A stretch of 64,000 bases of DNA from Eublepharis macularius (taxonomy: Eukaryota; Chordata; Lepidosauria; Squamata; Eublepharidae): assembly GCF_028583425.1 (NCBI RefSeq), contig NC_072798.1:9054501-9118500 (forward strand), given 5' to 3'. How positions within the stretch are numbered: position 1 is the stretch's first letter; every line of letters begins with the position of its first letter. The translations under genes and the position numbers were made by a program. Of the stretch, positions 42,847-54,258 are shown one piece after another. A model generated the notes under the pieces. It was not told where the DNA came from, did no database searches, and worked only from the letters and a program-made list of their open reading frames with translations.

Positions 42847-43490
42847 GAATCATAGAATCATAGGATTGGAAGGTACATCCAGGGTCATCTAGTCCAACCC
42901 CCTGTATAATGTAGAAAATTCACAATGACCGCCCCCCCACACACACACCCAGTGACCCCCGCTCCATGCCCAGAAGATGGCAAAACACTGTCAGGATCCC
43001 CAGCCAAACTGGCCTGGGGAAAATTGCTTCCTGACCCCAAGGTGGTGATTGACATTACGTTGGGCATGTAAGAAGGGGCCACAAGAATGAAGCACTGATG
43101 TAACCCTTCCTGCCCTCCCTCTCATGATCTGTCCAGGTTCACAGAATCAGCACTGCTGTCAGATGGCCCTCTAGCCTCTGCTTAAAAACCTCCAAAGAAG
43201 GAGAGCCCACCACCTCCCGAGGAAGCCTGTTCCACTGAGAGACTGCTCTAACTGTCAAGAAGTTCTTCCTAATGTTGAGTTTCAAACTATTTATTTTCAA
43301 GCTGTTGGTTCTGGTCTGACCTTCTGGGGCAATGGAAAACAACTCTGCCCCATCCTCTATATGACAGCCCTTGAAGATGGTTATCATATCACCTCTCAGT
43401 CGTCTCCTCTCCAGGCTAAACATGGCCTGGAGCTCCTCCAACCTTTCCTCATCAATGCAAGTCATCAACTTTGTGGCTGGCCACTGTGGG
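42847..43490 (-). mobile_element. CR1 LINE, 3' end with ORF2 C-terminus
   Basis: The minus frame 43468-43139 has MFSLERRRLRGDMITIFKG, IRKNFLTVRAVSQWNRLP and REVVGSPSLEVFKQRLEGHL, the CR1 ORF2 end. The 3' UTR runs to the ATTCTATGATTC-type terminus at 42847. 5' truncated. Confidence 0.9.
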
Positions 43491-44030
43491 AAACACGCAG
43501 GACTGAAAGGACCATTGGAGCGATCCAGCTCTTATGTTCTAGTAATTCTGTCACAGGTAAATTCTGAGCTGGTAAATTCCAGGAGACTTGGAGGTGGAGC
43601 CTGGGGAGGGTGGAGCTTGGGGTAGGGAAGGACCTCTGCAGGGATCCTAATCACACGGTTGTAAGGTATTATCATCTTAAGTTGGTATAATGGCTTGCTA
43701 AGATGCCAATCGACATCTATCTTTGGTTAGCACTTGAATGTTGAGGACAAAGAAGTCAAATTATTGAACATTGAGTCAACTGCTCTGTGTTGTTGGGGAA
43801 TCTTTCTTCAAGTCCCATTATACCCTACCCCACCCCACTGTTGTTAGGTTTCTACATTTTTAAAGCATCTACTGGCTGCTGTTAAAAAGAGACTATTGGA
43901 TTAGACTAGAGGTTGGTGTGATTTAGCTGCTTTCTCTGGAATTACAACTCATCTTCAGACTACAGAGATCAGTTCCCTGGAGAAAATGGTAGCTTTGGAG
44001 GACGGACTCTATGGCATCACACCCTGCTGA
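43491..44030. other. Intron with fragments of the TTGGCAACCC repeat
   Basis: GTAAATTCCAGGAGACTTGG (43571) and, reversed, GATCAGTTCCCTGGAGAAAA (43966) look like the two halves of one element separated by about 300 bases of other sequence. Confidence 0.5.
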
Positions 44031-44804
44031 GGCTGGGTGAAGACAGTGCTGATTGGCTGATACCTGTGACGTTACATACCCCACTCTCCCACCTGTCCCC
44101 AGAACAATTTTGAATTTTTAAAAAGTTAAATAAGGTTAACGATGGGCATAGAAAATGATAAGTAGTCATCTGGTCTTAAAATAGGGCTGCCAGGTCCCTC
44201 GGTGGGGGTGGGAGATCCCCTGCTCCCACTCTCCATCCCCTACCACCATTCACCTGGCCAGGGGCAGGGGGAGGTGAGGGAACAGGCCTCCCGGGCACGC
44301 TTTCGGGGCACTGCGACATCATTCCTGGGAGTGACGTCTTCATGCTGCCCTGGGAATGCACGCTTTGCACTGGGTGATTTGGGCCCCAAATGAGATCATT
44401 TGGGGCGGAGCGCTCCCAGGCCCTATGTGATGATGTCATTCCCGGAAGTGACATCATCGTGCTGCCCCAGGAGCTTGCACAAGTAGACAAGAAAGGTGAG
44501 CGCCAAGCTCCCCCCTCCAGGAGGCTTAGGGGACCTGTCCATCCTTCTTACCAAAGATCAAACAAGGCAAGCAATCTACCCTAGAGACAAGACCAAAGGC
44601 TGAAGAAGTATAAAATTCCCTGCTGTGCTGCCAATTGCATAGTGGGGAGACAGCAGAGCTGAAAAACTTGTAGCAAGTCCTCTTTTTACATCTCTCTTTA
44701 TCTTCGGTGATCTCCTCTACCCCTGTTCCTTCTGGCAGCTCCCTCTCTCTTCTTACTCCAGTGTCTGAGACTGTTGCCAATCTTTGCACATTTCTTTAGG
44801 CCTA
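44031..44804. other. SFMBT2 intron, G/C-rich then unrecognised
   Basis: GTGATGTCATTCCCGGAAGTGACATC near 44428 and GACATCATTCCTGGGAGTGACG near 44316 recur as in the TAGGGTTGCCAG elements, so a worn copy may be here. No gene. Confidence 0.4.
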
Positions 44805-45826
44805 AACCACACAATCATGAAGCAACAGTCTTTTTCTTCTTCTCCCAATCGTAGCATGTACCTAGTCCCTATGGGATGGAATAGCACCTGGCTACACGAG
44901 AGGCACTCCAGAACTTTGCCTTGTGCCTCTAAGCATTATTAATTCCACTTGGCTAACAAAAATGGGCAAAATGAGACCGGCACGGTTCTTTCCTTTTTCC
45001 AAAGGTGACTCGTAGAATGGTTGAACACAAAAGTGTTGTATTTGGAAGCAGAGAAAAAACAGGCAAGGAGGCTCCTTCCAACGACTACAACCAATCTTGA
45101 AAGTGGAAAACCACACATGGAGGATGGCAAAAGAAAAAGGGGAAAAGTCAGCATAAAGTTTATGAATATGCAGTGCTTACCTTGATTCTTCTTACATTTT
45201 ACTATTGAGGCTTACCTGTTGGATGTCTTCCCAGATGGAGTTTTCTACTGCACCTGTTGAATTTTGTATTGCTCTAGAATATCTAATGGTTATGTATAGA
45301 GTAGAGAGAATGAGTGTATAGAAGTTTATGTAAACTTGATAATATATTCACTTGAAATTTGACCTATCATAACCTCGTTATATATTTTTTGCCATTCTTC
45401 ACATGTGATTTTCCACCTTTAAGACTGGTTGTATTCGAAAGCAGGGCAGGGTGGGGGGAATTCCATTTTTTGATCACAGCCTGATTGCTGGGAAAATGCA
45501 ATTCCCAAGCGACAGCAACGCTACCTGGGCAAAAGGCATTTGGATTCCCGTGCCAGAATGGAGAAAGTTCTGCATGATTATTGCAGTAATACAATACAAA
45601 GGTGCACGTTGGTACAGTGTGCTTGAAAATCAAAAGCATTTTGGATTTTGTTTCCCTTGTCCGGATTTATTCATTTGTCATCGAAAAACACTCAAGGACC
45701 AACCAAGAGACACAAGACGTGTTAAACGCTGGAGATGGGTCGGTGGACAGAGCAGAAGACGAGAACCATAAACACTCTTAAAGAGGGGGAAATAACAGTT
45801 CCAGTTCACATGATTGTGTGGTTTTT
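44805..45826. mobile_element. Candidate 1-kb DNA element with 16-bp inverted ends
   Basis: AAACCACACAATCATG at 44805 and its exact reverse complement at 45811-45826. The end resembles the CCACACGAGAC tip at 46921. Interior shows no transposase. No clear target duplication. Confidence 0.45.
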
Positions 45827-46138
45827 GGCAGCAATGCTTAGAGATCCTGCTGTGAAAATGTAACCAAAAGGATTATTTGGTGACATCCAGTTTTTCAAAT
45901 CAATGCAGAATTAACCCATAAAAAGGACTGACGTTATTCCTTTTAGAAATGCAAACCCTAAAACTTGGTAATAGACCCTAAAACGAACAAGTAAAAGTTA
46001 ACAATGCACAGCATGAGTGCAACAACACAGCACAGAGCAATGACACAGGAACAAATAGGAGCGAAGGCGGTGCATATGCTCACTTGATGAAGTTGGCTTG
46101 AACACATTACACCAACTTGGAGGCGCTTGCCCCGGCTA

Positions 46139-46345
46139 GAGTTGCCACATTCAAGGTGGTGGCTGGTGATCTCCCAGAATTACAAGTGATCTCCAGGCCA
46201 TCAGTTCCCTTGAAGAAAACGGCTGGTGGACTCTATGGCATTATACTCTGCGGAGGTCCCTCCCCTCCCCAAACCCCACCCTGTAAAGGCTCCTTCACCA
46301 AACCTCCAGGAATTTCCCAACCTGGAACTGGTAACCGTAACTCTG
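46139..46345. mobile_element. TTGGCAACCC-type repeat, reverse copy
   Basis: AGAGTTGCCACATTCAAGGT, GATCTCCCAGAATTACAAGT and CTCCAGGAATTTCCCAACCT follow the same order as the reverse of 36281-36475. Confidence 0.7.
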
Positions 46346-46404
46346 GCTCCCAGATTCAATTTGACGTGCTAGTTATCTTTCTGACTTGGGTCCCACACAG
46401 CTAA

Positions 46405-46815
46405 TGGGGTTGCCAGATTGTCCCTGTGGAAATACTGGTCACTGGGGGAGGGTGGATGGTTGTACTCACCCCAGGACTGATTTATGTGCACGCATACTCC
46501 GAGCTCCAGTGTGATAACGTCACTTCCGGAAGTCGCATCATTGCTGGTACGCAGGAAGGGGCTGAGCTGGCTGGCCGGCCGCTTCCCCAGCGTACGAGAG
46601 TCTGGGTTGCTTTGACACAGGGGGGAGGTGGAGGAGGTGGAGCAGGAAGCCGGCTGGCACTGCCACCAGCTCCTGTACTCCAGCAGCCAGCCACTTCTCC
46701 CCCACGCATAAAAACACTGGACATTCATATGTCTGGTATTTTAACCCTGCTCCCTCCGGACAGTCCAAGAAAAAACCGGACTGTCCAGGGGAAAATCAGA
46801 CACCCGGCAACCCTA
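46405..46815. mobile_element. hAT-like MITE (GGGTTGCCAG ends), 411 bp
   Basis: Starts TGGGGTTGCCAGATTGTCC and ends CACCCGGCAACCCTA. Inner GGACAGTCC/GGACTGTCC blocks. Flanks ACAGCTAA and ATAGCTGA match in 6 of 8. Copies at 54339 and 55943. Confidence 0.75.
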
Positions 46816-46920
46816 ATAGCTGATTAACTTTCTTTTCCTGGTATGTACCCTATATCACACACTTAAGTCAGCCTAACAATCTATCCCCCCTCTCACTGGG
46901 CAGTGTGTTTGGCCTTACTG

Positions 46921-47021
46921 AGGGTCTCACCACACGAGACAAAATACACTCGAATTACACGGGTAATTCGAGTGTATTTGAGTGTAATTCAAGTGTATTT
47001 CGTCTCGTGTGGTTTGGCCCT
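46921..47021. mobile_element. 101-bp palindromic MITE
   Basis: CCACACGAGACAAAATACAC and GTGTATTTCGTCTCGTGTGG pair; the centre CGAATTACACGGGTAATTCG is a second palindrome. Confidence 0.8.
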
Positions 47022-48199
47022 GAGAGAAAAGGCCTGAACAGGACTATTTCAGAGAGCTTTCTACTAATATCTATTTGGGTCGCTGAAGTTCAGTATGTGC
47101 GTGGAAAAACTTGTAATACGGTGAGATTTGGGCAGAGTGCAATGCCTTGTCGGAACAGACAGCTACCACAACCACTCAGAGCCGTGTAATACATGAGTAC
47201 AGGCATGAAGAAGAAATGGCAAAAGGTCTCTCTATGACCTAGCTGACTCCAGGATATCGTATGAATATTCTAACTGGCCTTTAGTACTGGTTTTTTTTTT
47301 AAAGAAAGAGAACAGCCTATATCAGCTGGAGTAGGCAAGACGGTAGTTTGGATAGTGGGGAAGGAGGAAAAATACCCTAGTATATTCTAAATGGAGTAGG
47401 CAATCCTACAACACTCTCGCTCTCTCTTTAAGACGGTCTCACATTAAACTAAGTAGGCTTAATGACAAACATCTACTCAGCTAAGCGTTCGAGAAACGAA
47501 GCCCATAAGCACCTCATCAACTCCTCGTTCCAAGAGATTATTAACAGAGAGACGCTGAAAGCGAATTGAAGCATCATTAGTTCTTCTATACTGAATTATT
47601 ATTCTCTATTGGTATTGTCACGATGCTCAAGATGTGTGTGTGTGTAAAATAAGCTTCTCTGTCTATGAGAGAACATACAGCTCCATCCCTGACAGCCCCC
47701 AGAGTAAAATAAGAGAAGACAAAAGGTGTAATTATGTGCTGTCCTCATTTAATTTGGCACAAATTCAAAAAAAAAAAATCTGGCTAGGTTTCAAAATGAA
47801 ACAAAAAAAAATTATCAGATTTCCACATGCAAAAGTTGGGCATTGACGAAGAAATTCTTATTCCCTGCCATTTATTTCAACTAATTAGTTTCCAGGTCAG
47901 GCTGAGGGAAAAGCCAATATTATACACAATGCAGCCAAAGTCTTTGTCTGGAGAGACCATCAAGAGAAGGCCTAACTTTTACCTGCAAAGGAGGAGAGAT
48001 TTCCTGCCCTCAGTTCCTGTGGCCTGCCACCACTCTAGCAGCGGGAAAATGGTAAAAAAAAACCCTTAAAAATCACCAATTGGTGCAACAGAGTTATGTC
48101 ACATCTGAGGTAAATGTAGAAATTTTAATGGTGTTTGTATATGATATTTATTATGTATTGTTTGTTCTGTTTGTAACCCACCCTGAGCCTGATGGGCTA
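47022..48199. other. SFMBT2 intron, repeat-poor
   Basis: No repeat recognised apart from a (GT)n at 47632-47644 and A-runs. CTGATGGGCTAAATATCC near 48189 begins the flank of the next microsatellite and looks like a SINE/LINE tail. Confidence 0.4.
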
Positions 48200-48211
48200 A
48201 ATATCCAATAT

Positions 48212-48212
<1 letters not shown>

Positions 48213-48303
<91 letters not shown>
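48213..48303. repeat. (AATC)n microsatellite, about 22 units
   Basis: An uninterrupted ATCA/AATC run of about 90 bases. Because four does not divide by three it gives an open INQS-type repeat frame, which is not a gene. It follows GTAACCCACCCTGAGCCTG, probably a retroelement 3' end, so it may have grown from its tail. Confidence 0.9.
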
Positions 48304-48379
48304 TAGAAGTGCCGTCAGGCTGCTCTAAAAATCACCAGACACTTTATGGCTACCATTGCCTGATGGCACGCCCCACGTC

Positions 48380-48535
48380 CTTGCCCCCACACTCTTTTTA
48401 TTTTCACAACAACCCTGTGAGGTAAATTAGGCAGAGAGGTAAAGATTGTTCCAAGGTCACCCAGCAATCCATGGTAAACTGATTATGGGAACCCAGCTCC
48501 TAGTCTAACACTAACCACTTCACAACACTGTCACA
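48380..48535 (-). repeat. Degenerate tRNA-SINE
   Basis: TTTTTATTTTCACAACAACC with GTGAGGTAAATTAGGC and ACCCAGCTCCTAGTC on the minus strand. Confidence 0.7.
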
Positions 48536-48699
48536 GTCCAAATCGTGAGCATAAGTGGGAGGTCATGACCAGCAAGCCTGTCCTAGACAATTCCCACCAC
48601 GCCTGCAGCCCTGTCACAAGTAATCATTTTGGTTTCATACTTTAATTACTAGCTATAGCTGGGAGCTATGGAATAACACACTTAACAACATTACATTCA

Positions 48700-49098
48700 G
48701 AGCTAAACTACATGAGACAAATTACATGAGGATGCTCAAGCGAAGGGAGATGCAATGTTAGCTGGGAAGCGTAGTTTGAATTTCACCTCTTTCTACAGAG
48801 CCAGTAACGATAGCTCTCCAGGGGGTTTGTTAATTTTCTCTACAGAGCCAGCAAAAATAGTTTCTCAGAGGGTTTGTTAATTTCACCTCTCTACAGAGCC
48901 CCTAAAGATGGCTCCTGGGAAGGTTTGTTAATTTCCTCTTTGCCTCCTCAAAGGCTCTGTCAATTGTTAACAAACCCTCTGAGGAAGGATCTTTGCTGCT
49001 CCATAAAGAGGTGAAATTCAAACTAGCTTCCCGCCTAACACTGCATCTCCCTTCACTTGAGCATCCTCGTGTAATACGTCTTGTGTAGTTTAGCTCTC
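48700..49098. mobile_element. Fold-back element (GAGCTAAACTACA ends), 399 bp
   Basis: GAGCTAAACTACATGAGAC and GTCTTGTGTAGTTTAGCTC are the ends; GAGGATGCTCAAG/CTTGAGCATCCTC and GGGAGATGCAATGTTAG/CTAACACTGCATCTCCC pair inside. Middle has tandem CTCTACAGAGCC blocks. Best copy of its family; partial ones at 21399 and 33664. Confidence 0.85.
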
Positions 49099-49366
49099 AC
49101 ACCTCTGTTCTTCAACCAGGCAAAACGTTTAATTCAAATGTACTTTTGGAGACTGATCCGATATTTGATCATGGGTAAAATATTTTTTTAAAAATCCTTT
49201 GGGGTTTGCTGATTGAACGTGTTGCTGAAATACACGTTTGGTAAAATTCAGGTAAAATTCACACACAAGCCCAAAAATCTTTTAACCATTTGTTTAGAAT
49301 TTAAAACCCCAAATATCAAATAATAAATGAAAAATCCAATGTGATATAGTAACAACTGTAGCTTAC

Positions 49367-49493
49367 CTTCTAAGTGGAGCCACATTAACCTTCCCTTCAC
49401 TGAGGTGACAGAAGCCACACAAATTTCGGCTGGGTTTTTGGGATTCACAGCCTCTAGCTTCATGTTTTTCATAAAGCCGCGGCTGAAGGATAC
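49367..49493 (-). CDS. SFMBT2: SFMBT2 exon: core of fourth MBT repeat
   Basis: The acceptor TGTTTTAG precedes GTA at 49493 and the donor GAAG/GTAAGC follows 49367. It codes 42 residues: [42 protein letters not shown], then one base of Gly. GMKLEAV-like and ICVASV blocks are the classic MBT core. The joint LHLEG-LQVP with the next exon is in phase. Confidence 0.98.
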
Positions 49494-50175
49494 CTAAAAC
49501 AAGAGGGGAGGGGACAGAAATGAAGACCAACATTCTCTCAAGGGGTAATTTCGGGTTTGGGGTTTTTAAAAGAGAATTGAAAGTGATTTAAAAGAAAGAT
49601 TCGTTCTTCGTATCTGCAATCTGTATCAGGGAAGCTATCAACTAATTTTAATGCACCTTTTTTCGCTCTGACATGCCAATACAGGGTGTGTGTGTGTGTG
49701 CGCGTGCTCCTCATGGTGAGTGTACTGGCCTCATTTTCACCTGTGGACAAACTGCTTTTGTGGGAGTTGTATGGCTTTGACCAACATCCTTATTTGGTCA
49801 AAGGCAAACAGCAGGACAACAGAAATTGGTAAATTTACAGTACGGGACACGATGTGCCTCTCTAAGTCTCTTTCAGCCCTCTTAAAATTACCTCTTACCT
49901 AGATCCTGTTGAAAAAGGACTCACCAGAGCAGTGTTAAAAGAAATGCAGGAGTAGAGGAGAGAGGGTGACTGCCAAAACTGGGGAGGAAACCACCCAAAT
50001 GAATGGAAAATTAGCAAAATCCAAACACCGAAGTTCAAAATCTGACCATTCTAGGCTGTGCACTATTTAAAAATCATCTCTGGCTATCTGCATGTTAAGG
50101 CAAATACTGACTTTTGGGACAGTTTCAGGATGGGAAAAGGACATGGAGCAGGGATTTAAAATCTCTCCCTCAATG
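49494..50175. other. SFMBT2 intron, nothing recognised
   Basis: A (GT)n run is at 49685-49700. No repeat family or exon recognised. Confidence 0.4.
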
Positions 50176-50183
50176 GTCCTAAC

Positions 50184-51164
50184 TAGACATGGGCACGGTC
50201 CAAAAAATAATCCCGATTTAGCTGATCGTGATTCCGTGGCGGCACCGAACCCAGGTACCTGAACCTCACTGATCAAGTCCCGTTTCCGATACAGAATTGG
50301 GAATCGGGAAGGCCGACGCGGGAGGGCACCTCGCGGTTTCCAGCGCTAAAGGAATGGTGGGTGAGGAGGATGGCGGCCGCCGGGCCCGGCAGGCCTGTGG
50401 AGGCAGCGGCGAGCCACCACCCCTCAGGGGGCGGGGGGGTCTGTCCCCACGGGAGTGTGCCGGTACTGTCACGGGGGGGGGGCGGAACCAGAGGAGATAG
50501 CTCCCTATTCCCTAATTCCCTATCCGCTGAAGCCCAAAGCTAAAGCTCCCTCCCTCTCTCTCTTGCGCTTTCTCTCTCCAAAAGCGGCAAGCGAGAGCCC
50601 ACCTCTGTCCCACTCCACTCGCGAGCGGAAAGTGAAACTTTGTTGCGCAGCACATGGCTATTTATAAAGCCTGGGTCTGCTACGCAGGAGGGCTGTGTTT
50701 GGCCGTAAGAGCTACTTCTCAGGCTTTGCAGGGATGAGATTTGAGTTCCCATGGCAACAGAAGAACACCCCCGTCCCCCGCCCTCCCCTCTCTTCTCCCA
50801 AATGGACGAGATGGGCGCACGCTTTTCTGGCTGCTCCATGGTTGGAAGGAAGCCCTGCTGGTCAAGGAAAGCTGGGCTTCCATTCACGTTTCCAGGGCGA
50901 CAGAAGGAGGGCAAACAGCTCCGGCATTCCCCAGGCTCCGTTTCCACGGGGCTCCGTTCCCTCGGGAACAGATGGCTGGTGCCAGACTGTCTGCAGACTG
51001 CAATCCCGAACATAAACAGATCGATCCGATCGAGACCGAATAGAGCGCCCCACCCGAGTGCTGAACCGGGAGCCGTGGACGGAACCGATCAGCCCGGTCC
51101 CGATGGCGCAAACGCCAAAATCGGGGCAATTTTCAGTCCGTTATTCCGATCGTGCCCATGTCTA
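50184..51164. mobile_element. hAT-like element, 981 bp, exact 8-bp TSD
   Basis: Ends TAGACATGGGCACGGTCC and GATCGTGCCCATGTCTA. GTCCTAAC flanks it exactly at 50176-50183 and 51165-51172. The interior is GC-rich with G-runs near 50430-50480 and a CTATTTATAAAGCC TATA-like box near 50660. Frames of 100-157 codons exist on both strands without a recognised domain; no transposase. Confidence 0.9.
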
Positions 51165-51172
51165 GTCCTAAC

Positions 51173-52307
51173 CTTAATTATGCCCCTTGTGATTTTTTTT
51201 TAAAGGTAGGAATTCCCAGGGTCACATATAATTGAACCCTCTGTTTCGAAATTGGACAAAGAAGTGATTGAAATGAGTACAACTATCTCTTCACCCCAGT
51301 TTCAAGAACTTTTTTTTTAACATTTGTTTTAATAGTTGTTACGAGCCACCTTGAATGGATGGAGAGCTGCTAGGTAAAAATAATTGTGGAAAATAAGAGA
51401 CGATATGAACCTCCAGTGGTCCATCTTGTTCAGCACGGTGGCCAGCTAGGTGCTCTTGGGAGGGCCTACAAGCAAGGCAGAGAGGCTGAAGTCCCCTCAA
51501 GTTGCTCCCAGGAGCTGGCATTCAGAGGTACACTGCCCCTGAACAGGGAGGTTCCACTAGGCTTTCATGGTTAACCGCCCTTCCTGGAAGCCAGCATCAC
51601 ATTCCACTGAATGCAGAGATCAACAGTTGCAGCTAACAGACATTGCAAAATTAATCTTCAGGCAGACCACTTAACAAATTATGCTCATGGCCCAACGATT
51701 TCACGCTGATCACGGACGGGAAGACCAGAGAGAACTGTATTAATTCAGAACAATCTTTTTTGAAAAATGCTAATCTGTACAATTTATTTGATTCGACGAA
51801 TACAAATGACAAAAACAGGTAGCAGAATCGGTTGTTCTCGCTTCCAAGCTCTTGCAATGCTCCAGAGTATGCCCAGAATTCCTGTGAGCAAATCCGTTCA
51901 CTGCGCTGTTGTTACAAGCTTCACGGGCCCAGTGCACTGGGACTCACACGTGTACAAAAACCCCTCTGAATTGAAGCAACCAACAGCAAGATTCCTATTT
52001 CCTCTTATGCGTCCACATTTCCCATTTCATTTTATGCTTGCAATGTGTAGCTGTTACAATACTGTCATATTGGTTTTATAGTTCCTATGATGTTTTAATT
52101 GTATATTCTCTGTTGTAAGCTGCCAAGGGCAGGGTATAAGGCAAAAGAGACAGACAGACAGCTCAATTTACAGGCAACCAAACCAAACACCAGATTCAGT
52201 TCTGGACATGTCCAATTAAAGAATCTCACACAGAAGGGCTGAAAAGACCTTGACTATTTCCTCCCTCTCTGGGGCTGAACCTGGAGTTAAGATTTTTATG
52301 TAACTGT
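51173..52307. other. SFMBT2 intron, nothing recognised
   Basis: Contains GTAAGCTGCCAAGGGCAGGG near 52115, possibly a SINE/LINE 3' piece. No exon found. Confidence 0.4.
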
Positions 52308-52538
52308 GGGCCAAGCTACAAGTGACGAATGACACTTGAACAGCAAGTGAACAGACTCTTCACTTGTAGCTTGGCTCGTCACGTGTAGCTTGGCTGTCAC
52401 ATGTATTCCTCCCTGTTCACTTGCACTCCACTATGTGATTGAGTGGAGTGCAAGTGGAATGCAAATGAACAGAGAGGAATAAATGCGAGTCTGTTCACTT
52501 GCCGTTCAAGTGTCATTTCACCACTTGTAGCTTGGCCC
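52308..52538. mobile_element. Fold-back MITE (GGGCCAAGCTACAAG ends)
   Basis: GGGCCAAGCTACAAGTGACG and CACTTGTAGCTTGGCCC are inverted ends; inner CACTTGAACAGCAAGTGAAC and GTTCACTTGCCGTTCAAGTG pair, as does GTGGAGTGCAAGT at the centre. No clear duplication. Confidence 0.8.
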
Positions 52539-52837
52539 TATGACTATTTTATAATCCCACCCCATTACTGGTGTTAACTATCTTGGTATTTAGCAAATGG
52601 TCTCTGTTTCTTCCTGATTAGATCAGAATTTTACATAATTACATTTTCACTCTGTACTTCCTACATTTCATGTCCTGTTGACCTTGCTTGCTGTTCCTCC
52701 CCCCCAAAATCCTGCCTACATACAACTGCATACTGAGGATCCATTTGCTGTATCCGAGAAAGTGGACTCTAGTCCCTGAAAGTTTATGCTGGAGGAAAAT
52801 TTCACTTGTATTTAAACAAATGTTCCAAATAAATAAA

Positions 52838-53385
52838 TGGTTGTTGTGGATTTTCTGGGCTGTATAGCCGTGGTCTTGGCACTGTAGTTCCTGACGTTTC
52901 ACCAGCAGCTGTGACTGGCATCTTCAGACGTATAGCACCAAAAGACCGAGATCTCTCCGTGTCACAGTGTGGAAAAGATGTTGGCAGGTAATTTATATCT
53001 ACCCAGGAAGGTGGGTTTGGGCTGAGTCACCCTGTAAGAGTTTCCCAGGGTGTGGAATGCTAATGGAGGGAGGCTTCACTGTATCCTGAGGAGGTTCTTT
53101 TGCATATGGGGATTGGTGCTTGATATGCTAATCTTCTCTGCAGGGCTATTGTAGGATGTAGAGTATTTTGTTAGCCTAGTGTTTTTCAGGAAACCATGCT
53201 CTATTCATTCCTGTTGAAATTGTGCTTATATTTATGAATTTCAATGGCTTCCCTGTGCAATCTGAAATGCCAGTCACAGCTGCTGGCGAAACGTCAGGAA
53301 CTACAATGCCGAGACCACAGCTATACATCCCAGAAAATCCACAACAACCATCGTTCTCCGGCCGTGAAAGCCTTCGACAATATAT
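52838..53385 (-). mobile_element. Penelope-like element with coding remnant, 548 bp
   Basis: Inverted ends (GGTTGTTGTGGATTTTCTGG and reverse) with the exact duplication CAAATAAATAAA (52826-52837 and 53386-53397). On the minus strand, 53265-53205 codes REAIEIHKYKHNFNR before a stop, the pattern that follows the GIY-YIG region in Penelope-like elements. This copy is the longest here; 17484 and 37991 are internally deleted or truncated versions. Confidence 0.8.
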
Positions 53386-53397
53386 CAAATAAATAAA

Positions 53398-53778
53398 GAT
53401 GCTACAAGACTCCTCTTTATGTTTGAAATGCTGCTGTGCGTCAGAATACTGAAAACTGGTGGACTAGCGCCTTGACTCTGCACAAGGCAGCTTTAGGGGT
53501 TCACTGAATACACGAACGTGCTCTTCCCCCTCATTCGTTTTTTCTTCTTCCCTCTACATGTGTTTCCCCACCATGCAGAACGTGGCGATCTCATTTGAAT
53601 GTGGTTTTTTTTTTTTACATCATGTTTTCCTTTTCAGTGTTCAAGCAGTCCTCCTGGCTGCCTGTTTTCTAGCACTGGAAAGAAAAAACGTTGAAGAAAA
53701 CACGCAAAAAGCAAGGGGGGCAAAGGAACAGCAAGAATTGCAAGACAGATATTATAAAAAGAAAAACAGGAGCCTTAC
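53398..53778. other. SFMBT2 intron beside the MBT exon
   Basis: Nothing recognised. A 90-codon plus frame (53558-53830) overlaps the exon in antisense and is a shadow. Confidence 0.45.
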
Positions 53779-53861
53779 GTTTTTAAAGCAGACCTCTGGA
53801 ACGGCTTCCGCCCCACATTGCTTCTGGTAATCCGCCCAGTCAAAGTCATGGCTGGAATAAC
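53779..53861 (-). CDS. SFMBT2: SFMBT2 exon: start of fourth MBT repeat
   Basis: The acceptor GTATTACTGCAG precedes 53861 and the donor AAC/GTAAGG follows 53779. Two bases finish Gly, then 27 residues [20 protein letters not shown] and PEVCFKN. The FDW..Y pattern is the N-terminal arm that opens each MBT repeat. This is the most 5' exon that I can find in the window; the one before it should end in ...PPKG with one base over. Confidence 0.96.
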
Positions 53862-54051
53862 CTGCAGTAATACCCAGAACACAAAAAAACTCCATCACAC
53901 AGTTATCGGGCTTCCATACAAGGATATAACAAAGGGTACTTCATAAACAATGGTTTCCTGCAAGGACACAATGTGCGGATGGAGATAAATGCGCACCGAT
54001 CATCTGTAAATTGGCTGTTTCGAGCGCACACAATGGCTCCTCATAAAAGCC

Positions 54052-54258
54052 ATTATGGTGTGGTGGTTTGAATGACAGACTAGGATTTGGTAGACCCAGA
54101 TTCAAATCCCCACTCTGCCACCGAAGCTTGCTGGTTGACACTCTCAGCCTAACCTACCTCAAAGGGTTGTTGCAAGAATAAAACGGAGAAGAACGATGTA
54201 AGCCACTTCAGGGCCCCATTGGGGAGATTGATGGGATATCAATAAAGTAAATAAATTA
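54052..54258 (+). repeat. tRNA-SINE, first family, full length
   Basis: Head GTGTGGTGGTTTGAATGAC, B box AGATTCAAATCCCC, body CTAACCTACCTCAAAGGG, tail AATAAAGTAAATAAATTA. A-box region is altered. Confidence 0.85.

Larger units (their letters stand above)
14780..53861 (-). other. SFMBT2: SFMBT2 gene, 3' part (12 coding exons)
   Basis: SFMBT2 is a Polycomb-group chromatin protein with four MBT repeats, a SLED domain and a C-terminal SAM domain; it binds methylated histone tails and acts in repressive complexes with YY1-type factors in the nucleus. Twelve exons on the minus strand, from 53861 down to 14908, all have GT-AG borders. Their lengths (83, 127, 114, 43, 71, 140, 110, 176, 179, 249, 129, 141) keep one frame throughout, giving 519 codons plus stop. 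Linker and SAM residues ([22 protein letters not shown]) fit SFMBT2 better than SFMBT1. The exons for the first three MBT repeats should lie beyond 64000. Introns are full of mobile elements. Confidence 0.95.

Noticed and set aside
48080-48328. 82-residue frame with repeated INQS
   Set aside because: Translation of the (AATC)n microsatellite.
50540-51203. Frames of 100-157 codons on both strands
   Set aside because: They lie within the hAT-like element 50184-51164 and have no transposase motifs.
53558-53830. 90-codon plus frame
   Set aside because: Antisense shadow over the SFMBT2 exon at 53779-53861 and its intron; no domain.
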